A stretch of 64,000 nucleotides of DNA from assembly GCA_016125335.1 (NCBI GenBank), contig WGLY01000010.1, positions 38,178-102,177 of the forward strand. Direction: 5' to 3'. A program made the translations under genes and the position numbers. Positions 37,990 through 47,200 of this stretch are shown here, one piece after another. The stretch's first letter is position 1; every line of letters starts with the position of its first letter. The stretch comes from Frankiales bacterium (GTDB taxonomy: Bacteria; Actinomycetota; Actinomycetes; S36-B12; CAIYMF01). A model generated the notes under the pieces. The model was not told the origin of the DNA and made no database searches. It saw nothing but the letters and a program-made list of their open reading frames with translations.

Positions 37990-39134
37990 GCGCCACCGCC
38001 GGCGAGATCGGCGAGCGCCTCGGCGTCCTCGCGCGTGGTGGACGGATCGACGCCCAGGGCGACGGCCGCGTACACGGCCGCCCAGTCGAGCACCGCGACG
38101 AGCGAGGCGAGCCGCACCACGGGGTGGCCGTCGAGCGCCTGCACCGTCTCGACGGCGACGCCGCGGCTCTCGGCCAGGGTGCGCACGGCGTCGGCCAGGC
38201 GGGCGGAGGAGTCGCTCTCGCCCGGCTCGCGCAGCAGCACCACGCGCAGGCGCGGCGGCGCCGTGCCGTCCTCGACCGGGTCCCGGAAGATGTCGTCGTC
38301 CGACGCCGCGGCCACCGGGCCGTCGACGATCGCGACCTGCGCGTGCGCGACCTCCGGCAGGCATCCGTGCACGGCGGGCAGGTGGGCGTCGGCGGCCAGG
38401 CGCGCCGCCATCCGCTGCGCCGCGACCTCGGTGAGGGCCGAGGCCCCCCACACCGCGGGCAGCGATGCGGCGAGCGAGGCGCCGAGCAGCTTGGCCGGGT
38501 TCTCCGCGGCGGGGGCGGCCGGCCCGCACTCGACCGCGCACTCGTCGAGCACGTCGGCCGCGCGGTCGAGCACGCCCCGGGGCACCGCGGCCAGGCCGAG
38601 GGCGTCGGCGAGCACGAGCAGCGGGGTGGTCATGAGCCAGAGCAGCGCGCGGGCCGGCAGCCCTCGCGTGTCGAGGGGCACCGCGGCGCTCGACGACGAG
38701 CCCGCGACCAGCTCGTGCAGCGGGCTGCCGGCGGGGGCCACGGCGACGACGCGCGCCCCGCGTCGCAGCGCCTCGCCGGCGATCTCGGTGGTGGCCCGGG
38801 CGCGGCCGTCGGGGGCGAGCGCCACGACGAGGTCGAGCGGACCCACCCAGCCCGGCAGCATCGCCTCGCGGGTCACGGTGACGGGGACGGGGCAGCCCGG
38901 CCCGCAGACCGCGGCGAGCAGGTCGCCCGCGATCGCGGCGGTGCCGTTGCCGGCGACCAGGACCGAGCGCGGCCGGCCGTCGGCGACGACGCGGTCGAGC
39001 GCGTCGGAGCCGATCGCCGCCAGCGCGCGCCGCACCTGGGCGCCGGACTCCGCCGCGGCCCGCAGCAGCCCGCCGGGGTCGGCGTCCTCGAGCGCGCGCG
39101 GGTCGTCGAGCAGCGCGTCGTCGACGTAGCGCAC
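37986..39134 (-). CDS. SIS-domain protein, phosphoglucose/phosphomannose isomerase-like
   Basis: A 382-residue protein with two SIS sugar-phosphate domains (SVLVAGNGTAAIAGDLLAAV, LDLVVALAPDGRARATTEIAGEALRRGARVVAV) and an isomerase-type C-terminus (RLASLVAVLDWAAVYAAVALGVDP). It corresponds to Rv3256c, between manB and manA. Bifunctional PGI/PMI enzymes have a Ser/Thr-rich phosphate loop; here GNGTAAI is retained but the rest is divergent, so activity is uncertain. GTG 39134 is taken as start; the ribosome site is weak. It overlaps manA by four bases. Confidence 0.82.
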   Translation of the reverse strand: MRYVDDALLDDPRALEDADPGGLLRAAAESGAQVRRALAAIGSDALDRVVADGRPRSVLVAGNGTAAIAGDLLAAVCGPGCPVPVTVTREAMLPGWVGPLDLVVALAPDGRARATTEIAGEALRRGARVVAVAPAGSPLHELVAGSSSSAAVPLDTRGLPARALLWLMTTPLLVLADALGLAAVPRGVLDRAADVLDECAVECGPAAPAAENPAKLLGASLAASLPAVWGASALTEVAAQRMAARLAADAHLPAVHGCLPEVAHAQVAIVDGPVAAASDDDIFRDPVEDGTAPPRLRVVLLREPGESDSSARLADAVRTLAESRGVAVETVQALDGHPVVRLASLVAVLDWAAVYAAVALGVDPSTTREDAEALADLAGGGA

Positions 39135-39139
39135 TCGGC

Positions 39140-39346
39140 TCAGGTCCCGAGGTCGGCCCCGACGCCCTGCGGGCCGGGGGTGGCGTCCTCGAGCAGCATC
39201 ACGGGGATGCCGTCGCGGACGGGGAAGCTCGTGGCGCACCGGGTGCACACGATCGCCTCCGCGGGGGAGCCCTCCACGCGCACAGGGGCATGGTGCTCGC
39301 ACGGGCAGGCGAGGACGTCGAGCAGCACGGGGTCGAGCGAGCTCAT
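39140..39346 (-). CDS. Trm112-family zinc ribbon protein
   Basis: A 68-residue protein with LLDVLACPCEHHAPV and IVCTRCATSFPVRDGIPVMLLEDA, the Trm112/YcaR fold. The zinc cysteines are C14 and C16 at the N-terminal knuckle and CTRC further on. In eukaryotes Trm112 activates methyltransferases; bacterial forms are small and of unknown role. ATG 39346 overlaps the manB stop (ATGA), and the SIS gene follows six bases after its stop. This gene is normally seen between manB and the SIS gene in actinomycetes. Confidence 0.9.
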   Translation of the reverse strand: MSSLDPVLLDVLACPCEHHAPVRVEGSPAEAIVCTRCATSFPVRDGIPVMLLEDATPGPQGVGADLGT

Positions 39347-40761
39347 GCAGTGTCTCCTCGGATGATGGTGAGGACGTCGTCGCGCACGGACGCCATGAGC
39401 GGCTCGTCGGCCGCCTCGACGTTGAGCCGCAGCAGCGGCTCGGTGTTGCTCGGTCGCACGTTGAACCGCCAGCGGCGCCCGTCGGGCTCGGCGCCCGAGA
39501 CCGTGAGGCCGTCGAGGTCGTCGGAGCTCACGCCGTCGCGGCCGGCGTAGGCCGCGGCGACCGCGGCGAGCACCGCGGCCTGGTCGGACACCGTGGTGTT
39601 GAGCTCGCCGGAGGGGACGTAGCGCGAGTACTCGGCGAGCAGCGCCGAGAGCGTCGACCCCGCCGGGGTCTCGCCGAGCGCCGCGAGCGTGTGCAGCGCG
39701 GCGAGCATGCCGGAGTCGGCCCGCCAGAAGTCGCGGAAGTAGAAGTGCCCCGAGTGCTCGCCGCCGAAGACCGCGCCGGTCTCGGCCATCGTCGCCTTGA
39801 TGAAGGAGTGGCCGACGCGGGTGCGCACCGGGGACCCGCCGTGCTCGCGCACGATCTCCGGCACCGCCTCGCTCGTGATGAGGTTGTGGATGATCGTGGC
39901 GCCGGGGACCTTGGCCAGCTCGCGGGCGGCGATGAGCGCAGTGAGGGTGGACGGGTCGACGATGTCGCCCTTCTCGTCCACGACGAAGCACCGGTCGGCG
40001 TCGCCGTCGAAGGCGAGCCCGAGGTCGGCCGACTCCGCGACCACGGCGCGCTGGAGATCGCGCAGGTTCTCCGGCTCGATCGGGTTGGCCTCGTGGTTCG
40101 GGAAGGTGCCGTCGAGCTCGAAGTACATCGGCACGACGGTGAGCGGGAGGCCGTGGAGCACCGCCGGCACCGTGTGGCCGCCCATCCCGTTGCCGGCGTC
40201 CACGACGACGGTGAGCGGGCGGATCGCGTCGAGGGGCACCAGGGAGCGCAGGAAGTCGGCGTAGTCCGCGAGCAGGTCGCGCTCGGAGACGGTGCCCGCA
40301 GGCCCGTCGAAGGCCGGCACGCCGGTGGTCGACCACGCGAGCACGAGCGCCTTGATCTCGCCGAGCCCGGAGTCCTGGCCGACCGGCGAGGCCCCCGCGC
40401 GGCAGAGCTTGATGCCGTTGTAGCGGGCGGGGTTGTGGCTCGCCGTGAACATGGCGCCGGGCAGGCCGAGCGACCCGGCGGCGAAGTAGAGCTGGTCGGT
40501 CGAGGCCAGGCCGATGTCGACGACGTCGACGCCCTGCGAGGTGACGCCCTCGGCGAAGGCCGCGACCAGCTCGGGGCCCGACGGGCGCATGTCGCGGCCG
40601 ACGACGACGGTGCCGGGGCCGCCGGCCGAGGCGGCCACGCCGAGCACCCGCACGAAGGCCGCGCCGACGAGCCGGGCGACGTCGGGGCCGAGGTCGTCGG
40701 GGACGACGCCGCGCACGTCGTAGGCCTTGATGAGGCGGTCGAGGAGCTCGGCGTCGATCAC
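39343..40761 (-). CDS. manB: phosphomannomutase / phosphoglucomutase
   Basis: A 472-residue alpha-D-phosphohexomutase. It converts mannose-6-phosphate to mannose-1-phosphate for GDP-mannose. The catalytic phosphoserine is in TASHNP (S108), magnesium binds at DGDADR (D252, D254, D256), sugar is gripped by GGEHSGH and phosphate by RPSNTEP. GTG start; TAGGGT lies six bases before it. It heads the operon manB, Trm112-like, SIS, manA. The mannose-1-phosphate it makes is the substrate expected for the nucleotidyltransferase at 55531. Confidence 0.96.
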   Translation of the reverse strand: MIDAELLDRLIKAYDVRGVVPDDLGPDVARLVGAAFVRVLGVAASAGGPGTVVVGRDMRPSGPELVAAFAEGVTSQGVDVVDIGLASTDQLYFAAGSLGLPGAMFTASHNPARYNGIKLCRAGASPVGQDSGLGEIKALVLAWSTTGVPAFDGPAGTVSERDLLADYADFLRSLVPLDAIRPLTVVVDAGNGMGGHTVPAVLHGLPLTVVPMYFELDGTFPNHEANPIEPENLRDLQRAVVAESADLGLAFDGDADRCFVVDEKGDIVDPSTLTALIAARELAKVPGATIIHNLITSEAVPEIVREHGGSPVRTRVGHSFIKATMAETGAVFGGEHSGHFYFRDFWRADSGMLAALHTLAALGETPAGSTLSALLAEYSRYVPSGELNTTVSDQAAVLAAVAAAYAGRDGVSSDDLDGLTVSGAEPDGRRWRFNVRPSNTEPLLRLNVEAADEPLMASVRDDVLTIIRGDTA

Positions 40762-40767
40762 CGGGGA

Positions 40768-40773
40768 ACCCTA
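40768..40773 (-). promoter_or_regulatory. leaderless -10 element (TAGGGT) of the manB operon
   Basis: TAGGGT on the minus strand, six bases before the GTG at 40761. Confidence 0.55.
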
Positions 40774-40876
40774 TCGGGCAGGCGCCGGGGGACGACGCTC
40801 GAGACGGGCGCGCTGCGCCGCGACGGCCGGACCGGTGCGCGACCGCGCGGTGCCCGGTGCGCGGACGTGCGCGGGA

Positions 40877-41122
40877 TCAGCGACGGCGCTGGGCGCGGTG
40901 CAGGACGTGGTCGACGGAGAGGACCTCCCCGCCGTGCTGCCAGGAGCGGTGCTCGCACTCGAGGCAGTGGCTGAAGTCGACCTCGGACCCGTCGGTGAGC
41001 TCCATGGAGATCCGGGTCACCCGCTCGGAGCCGCACATCGCGCAGCGGACGCCCTCGCGGGCCCCGGGCTGCGTGAGCGATCCGAGCGGCACCGCCGCCG
41101 CGGTCTGGGAGCTGCGCGCCAT
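40877..41122 (-). CDS. small zinc-ribbon protein, unknown function
   Basis: An 81-residue protein with two CxxC knuckles (CAMCGS and CLEC, ~20 residues apart) around VTRISMELTDGSEVDFSH. The rest is short and basic. It looks like a small structural zinc ribbon, possibly nucleic-acid or protein binding. ATG 41122 has AGGAGG ten bases upstream. It lies between manB and the DUF3499 gene on the same strand, with a 313-bp promoter region of its own. I do not know a functional name for it. Confidence 0.75.
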   Translation of the reverse strand: MARSSQTAAAVPLGSLTQPGAREGVRCAMCGSERVTRISMELTDGSEVDFSHCLECEHRSWQHGGEVLSVDHVLHRAQRRR

Positions 41123-41255
41123 GGTGGTCGTCCCTCCTGTCCCCCGCCCGGCCGGTCCTCCCGGCCGAGCCGTGCCTGCCGGACCGGGGTCCGGCACGCC
41201 GCGGTCCGGGTGCGCCCAGGCCCCGGACCGTCTCGAGCACGTGGAGACTACGACG

Positions 41256-41340
41256 TGTGACCGTGAAGGGGAAGTACCTGTGGGGTCCACGAGACACATG
41301 TGACGTGTGTGACCACGCTCCGACAACCCACTGTCACACA
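41256..41340 (-). promoter_or_regulatory. cluster of TGTGAC/GTCACA motifs in the zinc-ribbon promoter region
   Basis: The gene-free stretch 41123-41435 holds TGTGAC at 41256, 41299 and 41308 and GTCACA at 41333. TGTGTGAC (41306-41313) and GTCACACA (41333-41340) form an 8-bp inverted repeat, and CACATGTG (41295-41302) is a palindrome. A candidate -10 on the minus strand is TAGTCT (41245-41250). The remaining part of the gap shows nothing else. Confidence 0.4.
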
Positions 41341-41435
41341 CGGTGGAGCGTTCGCAGCATCGGCCGTCCGGCCGAGATCCGCGCCCGACCGGCGGTCACC
41401 GGCCCGTCACCGGTCGCGGCCAGGCGCTGACGAGG

Positions 41436-41786
41436 TCAGGCGTCGACGTCGGTGCGCAGCACGCGCAGGTGGCCGCGCCGGCCCACCTCGACCGGTGCCG
41501 GCACGACCTCGCGCGGGCGGGCCGCCTCGCGCACGGCGTCGGCGAGAGCCTCGAGGTCGTCGCTGGAGGGACGCAGGGCGTCGGGGTCCGGCTCGAGCCG
41601 GACGACCTCCCAGCCGCGCGGGGCGGTCATCCGCGACGCGTGGTGCTCGCACAGGTCGTAGCAGTGCGGCTCGGCGTAGGTGGCCAGCGGGCCGAGCACG
41701 GCTGTCTGGTCGGCGTAGACGTACGTGAGCGTGGCGACCGCGGCGCGGGTGCACGACGGCTTCGAGCAGCGGCGGACGGGGCTCAC
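41436..41786 (-). CDS. DUF3499 protein
   Basis: A 116-residue protein of the DUF3499 family, a small actinobacterial protein with conserved Cys/His residues. MSPVRRCSKPSCTRAAVATLTYVYADQTAVLGPL and HCYDLCEHHASR suggest a metal site of CxxxxC plus CxxxC/HH type. Its function is unknown. It is kept beside the divergent metallopeptidase gene, as I recall for Rv3258c/Rv3259. The GTG at 41786 lies seven bases after TAGGGT, supporting a leaderless start. Confidence 0.9.
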   Translation of the reverse strand: MSPVRRCSKPSCTRAAVATLTYVYADQTAVLGPLATYAEPHCYDLCEHHASRMTAPRGWEVVRLEPDPDALRPSSDDLEALADAVREAARPREVVPAPVEVGRRGHLRVLRTDVDA

Positions 41787-41793
41787 GGCGCCG

Positions 41794-41799
41794 ACCCTA
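41794..41799 (-). promoter_or_regulatory. leaderless -10 element (TAGGGT) of DUF3499
   Basis: TAGGGT on the minus strand, seven bases before the GTG at 41786. Confidence 0.55.
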
Positions 41800-41878
41800 C
41801 GGCTGTCGGGGCACGCCGCCCGGCAGCGGCGCGCCGGAGGCGCCGCGCGGCGGCCGCGGACCGGGTCTCCGCGCCTCC

Positions 41879-41884
41879 TAGGCT
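41879..41884 (+). promoter_or_regulatory. leaderless -10 element (TAGGCT) of the metallopeptidase gene
   Basis: TAGGCT on the plus strand, seven bases before the GTG at 41892. Confidence 0.55.
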
Positions 41885-41891
41885 GGACGGC

Positions 41892-42347
41892 GTGAGCCCC
41901 GACCCCGGCCGCCCGAGCCGCGGCGCCGCGTCCGGCCCGCGCCGGCGCGACCGCCACGGTCGAGGGCTGCGCGGTCCGCTGGCTCCGCCGTCCTCCCCCG
42001 CCACGGTGCCGCGCGCCGACGCCTTCGGCGACCTCGTCGTCGACGCGGTGGACCGCATCGAGCCGCGGTGGGGCGGACATCTGGCCGCCGTGGACGTCGA
42101 GGTGCGCGAGGCGCCGGTGGTCGAGCCCGGCACGCACGAGGTCCCCCTCGCCGAGCACCGCGCGACCACCGGTCCGCGGCGCACCGCGACGCTCGTGCTC
42201 TACCGGCGCCCCGTCGAGCTGCGGGCGCCGGACCGGCCGGCCCGGGTCGACCTCGTGCGCGACCTGGTCGCCGAGCAGCTCGCCGAGCTGCTGGGGCTGG
42301 CCCCGCAGGACCTCGACCCCGCCTACGACGAGCGCGCGGGCGACTGA
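41892..42347 (+). CDS. metallopeptidase family protein (zincin-like, Rv3259 type)
   Basis: A 151-residue protein. The basic N-terminus (~40 residues) precedes FGDLVVDAVDRIEPRWGGHLAAVDVEVREAP, TATLVLYRRPVELRA and DLVRDLVAEQLAELLGLAPQDLDP. The family is named for a short HExxH-like region; here the equivalent is VRDLVAEQLAELLG, in which no HExxH is visible, so protease activity is doubtful. It diverges from DUF3499 with leaderless promoters on both sides. Its 3' end overlaps the convergent DUF5719 gene by 25 bases. Confidence 0.85.
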   Translation: MSPDPGRPSRGAASGPRRRDRHGRGLRGPLAPPSSPATVPRADAFGDLVVDAVDRIEPRWGGHLAAVDVEVREAPVVEPGTHEVPLAEHRATTGPRRTATLVLYRRPVELRAPDRPARVDLVRDLVAEQLAELLGLAPQDLDPAYDERAGD

Positions 42348-44239
42348 ACGCGGATCGAGGAGCCGGGCACCTGCACCACGGGCGGCACCACCGTGGTCGC
42401 CCGGATCGGGTAGATCGGGGCGAGCGCCAGCATGGTGCCGCCGGGCGCCGCCTCGCGCACCTCGTGCGTGGCGTAGACCGCTCCGCCGGACACCGGCGTC
42501 ACCACCAGGCTCGTGCGCGCCGTCGGCGTCGTCACCGGGACGGCGACGGTCGTGGCCGTGCCGCCGGTGACCGAGACGGTGCGGGTCCAGCTCGGCTGGG
42601 TCGCGCCGGGCGTGTAGACGTCGAGCCGCACGACGGAGTCGGTGTCGGGGGCGGCCAGGCCCACGGCGTGCGTGAAGGCGCCGCCCCGCAGGCCCACGAC
42701 GATGCCCGGGGCGGACAGTCGCGGCGTGCCGGCGGTGGCGTCCTTCTCGCGCAGGCTCTTGCCGCCGCCGGTGCCGACGACGACGCCCGCCACGACGTCG
42801 TCGGAGGAGGACACCACCACGCCGGCCGCCTCGCCCGCGAGGGCCGGCCCGAGGTCGACCGAGGTCACGTGGCCGGCCTGGAGGTCGACGTGGTCGATGC
42901 CGGCGGGCACGATCGGCCCGTCCGCGGTGAGCAGCTCGATCGCCACCGTGGTGTCGGTGCCCGGCGCCAGCAGGTCGAGCCGTGCGCCGCTGACACCCGC
43001 GGGCACGTCGGGGATCACGAGGTCCGTCCCGGCCTGGGTCGCCGGCAGCAGCGCCATCCCCAGCGGCACGAGCCCCTCGGCGGACTGGTCGAGGCCGACC
43101 ACGCCGACCCGGCCGGACGTCGCGAGCAGGTGCACGGCGGTGACGAGCTGGTTGGGCGCGAGGGAGTCGAGCCGCACCTGCTTGCGCGAGGACGGGCCGA
43201 GCACGATCCCCGCGCCGCCCGGGGCGGTCACCTGCCCGGTGGGCCCGTAGACCAGGAGGTCGACCTGCGCCGGGCGGTCGTCGTCGTTGACGAGCAGCAC
43301 CTGCGTGAGGCGGCCGACCGTGGAGCTGCCGCCGATGATCCAGGCGTCGGTCAGCGGCCGGGCGCACGGGGCGACCGCGAGGCCGCGGGAGGCCCCCTGG
43401 CCCGACCGGATCAGCTGGTCCGCGCCGAACCCGCCCGCGAACGAGCCGGTCGCCCGGGCGAGCTGCGCCGGGCCGGACGAGCCGGTCACCTTGCGCGTGA
43501 CGGTGCCGCCCGGCGCGTCGATCACCATCGGCTGGGACGCCGAGGCCTTCGTGGTGAGGTCGGCGAGGGTCGCCACGCCCTTCTCGACGCCGGGCAGCGG
43601 CACGACGCCGGCGGAGACCGTGGAGCTCAGGGTGCTCGTGGCCGAGGTGACCGGGCACACGAGCTCGGCGGAGGCCACCGGCTCGGCCACCGGCGCCGTG
43701 TCGGCGCGCGTGGGCTGCGGCACGAGCAGCTGGCCGACGAGCGCGACGACCACGAGCAGTGCGGCCGCGACGGCGAGCGACACCGCGGGCCGGCGCAGCA
43801 GGCGCAGCACCGCCGCACGGCGCGAGCCGCCGACCGGCGCGCTCTCCGCCGACGTGGGCACCGTCGCGGCGCCCGCCGCCGTCACACCCTTCGACGCGGC
43901 ACTCGCCGCCGCGGTGGGTTCCGTCGTGGCCTCCTGCGACGCGGCGCTCCCCGGGCCGGCGCCCTGCGCCGTGCCGCTCCCGGCCGTCGCGCCTGCCGAC
44001 GTGGCGCTCTGCGCCGCGGTGCTGTCCGCTGCGGCGCTGACCGCCGCCGTGCTCTCGGCCGCCGTGCTCTCGGCAGCCGTGCTCTCCGTCGCCGTGCTCT
44101 CGGCAGCCGTGCTCTCCGTCGCCGTGCGGTCCGCGGCCGTGCCCTGCGTGGGCTCGGCCGGTGCGGCCGCGACGTCGGTGGCCGGCGGCTGCTCGCCGCG
44201 ACGGGTGCGGCGTCGGCGCGGCGTCTCGTCGGAGGTCAT
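42323..44239 (-). CDS. DUF5719 membrane-anchored extracytoplasmic protein
   Basis: A 638-residue protein. Residues ~1-150 are cytosolic, highly repetitive and rich in Ser, Thr, Ala and Glu. One membrane helix (~160-180, AVSLAVAAALLVVVALVGQLL) leads to a large extracytoplasmic beta-rich domain (DUF5719; WIIGGSSTVGRLTQVLLVNDDDRPAQVDLLVYG and similar repeats). The domain is linked to the GT2 membrane protein in actinomycetes. It overlaps the GT2 gene by four bases (ATGA), so the two proteins are made together and may form an envelope complex. Confidence 0.85.
   Translation of the reverse strand: MTSDETPRRRRTRRGEQPPATDVAAAPAEPTQGTAADRTATESTAAESTATESTAAESTAAESTAAVSAAADSTAAQSATSAGATAGSGTAQGAGPGSAASQEATTEPTAAASAASKGVTAAGAATVPTSAESAPVGGSRRAAVLRLLRRPAVSLAVAAALLVVVALVGQLLVPQPTRADTAPVAEPVASAELVCPVTSATSTLSSTVSAGVVPLPGVEKGVATLADLTTKASASQPMVIDAPGGTVTRKVTGSSGPAQLARATGSFAGGFGADQLIRSGQGASRGLAVAPCARPLTDAWIIGGSSTVGRLTQVLLVNDDDRPAQVDLLVYGPTGQVTAPGGAGIVLGPSSRKQVRLDSLAPNQLVTAVHLLATSGRVGVVGLDQSAEGLVPLGMALLPATQAGTDLVIPDVPAGVSGARLDLLAPGTDTTVAIELLTADGPIVPAGIDHVDLQAGHVTSVDLGPALAGEAAGVVVSSSDDVVAGVVVGTGGGKSLREKDATAGTPRLSAPGIVVGLRGGAFTHAVGLAAPDTDSVVRLDVYTPGATQPSWTRTVSVTGGTATTVAVPVTTPTARTSLVVTPVSGGAVYATHEVREAAPGGTMLALAPIYPIRATTVVPPVVQVPGSSIRVQSPARSS
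44046..44135 (-). repeat. 15-bp coding tandem repeat in the DUF5719 N-terminus
   Basis: Six units of GCCGTGCTCTCSGYM type, each 15 bases long, encode the ESTAA/ESTAT repeats of the protein on the minus strand. Alternating units at 44061/44091 and 44076/44106 are identical. Confidence 0.85.
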
Positions 44240-47200
44240 GCCGGCACCTCCGTCCCGGTCGTGGCGGGGCGTCCGGGCGCGGACCCGGACCCCGACGGGG
44301 CGGGTGAGCCCGGCACCGGGTCCTCGGGGGCGGCCGGGTCGGGCCGGTCGCCGTCCGGTGCCGGCGCGTCGTCCGGGCCGGTGCCGGTGCGGGCCTCGCC
44401 CTCGCCCTCGAGGGTGTCGGCGTCGTCGTCGTCCTCCGTGCGCCGCGAGGGCAGCGCGAGCAGCACGACGACGAGCACCGCGGCCGCCTGCCCCCACAGC
44501 CATGCGGCGCGCGAGCCGCCGTCGAACGCGAGCGTCACGGGCACGGCCGGCGCGACGAGCCCGGCCTGCTGGAGCGCGGGATCGGTGGCGTTCTCGTCAC
44601 CGGGCACGCGGCCGGGCACCGGCGTCACCGAGGCGCCGTCGACGGTCCAGGTCCAGCGCGAGTCAGCGGTCTCGGCCACCACGAGCGTGCGGCCGGCCTG
44701 CCCCGAGGGCACCGTGGTGTCGACGGACGTCGGCGTCCGCGGCTCCGGCGACTGCACCGGCACCGCGGTCGACATGCGCAACGAGACGGTGCCCGCGGCG
44801 TCGCCGGCCGTCGGCTCGATCACCTGCACGCGGGTGGCGGTCGTCACCACCTGCCACACGGCCGCGCCGTCGCGGGAGGAGAGCCGGCGCAGGCCGCGCT
44901 GCCCGTCGAGCTGCTCGGCCAGGGGGTCGCGGCGGGGCGCGGCGTCGGCCAGCACGACGTAGCGGATGCCGTGCGTCGCGATCTGGTCCACCTCGTCGGC
45001 CCCGAGACCAGCCGCGAGCCGGGCCACGAGCTTGTCGAGCTGCGCGGACACCGACGCCGGGGGCGCCACGTCGAGGTCGCCGAGCTGCGGCCAGGGCGCA
45101 GCGAGCAGGTCGTACATCAGCCGCTGCCCGACAGCGCGGCGCAGCACGAGGGTGCGCGGCCGCAGCGGCGTGGCCATCTCCGCCTCCACGTACGCCGGCA
45201 GCACCTCGCGGTCGCCGCGGCGCAGCGGGCCGTCGACGCCGCCGGCCAGCAGCACCAGCGAGACAGCGGGCGCGAGCAGCAGGGCGAGCACGAGCACCGC
45301 GGCGCCGGGCTGCCGCCAGTCGAAGCTGGCGCCGGCCAGCCTCGCGGGCAGCTGGTCGACCAGCCGGGCCGAGACGACGATCAGGGCCGAGGCCCACACC
45401 GCGGTCGCCACACCGGGCCACGGGACCACGGGGTCGGCGAGCGCCGAGGGGTGCACCCGCAGCAGCGACTGCACGACGCCGACCAGAAGCGCGACGAGCC
45501 CCACCGCCCACGCGGCCAGCACCACGCGCCGGCCGCCGCGCACCGCCACCGCCGCGAGCCCGCCCACCAGCAGCCCCGCGGCCAGCCAGAGCGGCGTCGA
45601 GCCCGCGCCGCCGGGCCGCAGCAGCAGCACGTCGTACGGCGCGATGTGCGAGTTGACCGGGCCCACCAGGCCCGGCTCGAGCCACAGCAGCGCCGGCTCG
45701 CGCACGACCCGCAGGCTCCACGGCACCAGGAGCACCACGGGCAGCAGCGCGGTCACCGCCAGGCGCAGCCGGCCCTGGAGGTCGGTCACGAGGGTGAGCC
45801 CCGCCACGACGGCGAGCACCACGGCCATGAGCCACACCACGGGGGTGAAGCTGCACACCACGGCCAGCAGGAGCGACGTGGCGAACGCCCGGCGCCACGT
45901 GGGCGGCCGGCCGACGCCGACGAGCCGCGCGCACGAGCGCGCCAGCCACGGCAGCAGCACCAGCGACACCGCGGTGCCCACGCGGCCGCCGGAGATCGCG
46001 CCGGTGACGGCGGGCAGCGTCGCGTAGGTGGCTGCCGCGATCGCGCGCACCCACACCGACGACACGACGCCGCGCAGCGCGAGGTAGGAGGTGAGGCCGG
46101 CCAGCGGCACCAGCCCGAGCAGCACGACGTCGACGGCCAGCGGCGCGGAGCCGCGCAGCACCAGGGCGAGCGCGGCCAGCGGCACCAGCCACGGCGGCGC
46201 GTCGGCCGCCGAGCCCGGGCCCACCTCGTGCCAGGCGGACAGGTACGACTGCCACAGGTCGCCCGCGCCGTCCGGCGCCGGCAGCAGCGCACCGCCCATG
46301 AGGTAGCCGCTGCCCAGCAGCCCGCGCACCCCCACGAGCGAGACCGCGAGCAGCACGAGCACGACGAGCGCGCCCGGGCGCGCGAGGAAGCGGCGCACGC
46401 GCGAGGGCCGCCGGTCGTCGGCGTACCAGCCGTCCGGGTCGTCGGGCGTCGAGTCGAGCACCGACCGCGAGGGGTCGCCGCTGTCGCGGCCGGCGACGAG
46501 GTCGGCCAGCCGCTCGATCGCGTGCCGCGCCACGAGCCCGCGCGGCGCCAGCAGCGTGCGCACGTCGCGCTCGGGCACCGCGCCGGGCAGCGCCGCCGCG
46601 TGCGCGACGCGGGCGCGCGAGGCGCGCAGCGCGCTGCGGTCGCGCACGGCGTCGCGGAAGGCGCCCCACTCGTCGCGGGCCTCCTGCGGCGCCTTGGCCA
46701 GCAGGAGGGCGAGCGCACGCAGGAGCGAGCCGAGCAGCAGCCGCACGGTCACCAGCAGCCCGTGCGCTCCCGTGGCGTGCGCGCGCATGAGATGGATGGC
46801 CGCGGCGCGGTCGATGCGCCGCGGGCGGTCGCCGTGCGGCGGGTCGCCGGCCACGACCTGCCGGCGCCCGTGGGTGGCCGCCTCGCGGTGGTGCACCACC
46901 GACGACGTCGCGACGACGACGCGGCAGCCGGCGCGCCTCGCGCGCCAGCAGAAGTCGACGTCGTCGCGGAACATCGGCAGCGACGGGTCGAAGCCGCCGA
47001 GCGCGTCCCAGACGTCGCGGCGCACGAGCATGCCCGCGCTGGACACCGCCAGGACGTCGCCGACGTCGTCGTGCTGCCCCTGGTCGAGCTCGCGCCGCTC
47101 GAGGCCGGTGACGCGGTTGCCCGAGCGGGCCACCGTCACCCCGCACTCGACCAGGACGTCGCGGTTGCGCCAGCCGCGCACCTTGGGGCCGAGCACCTCG

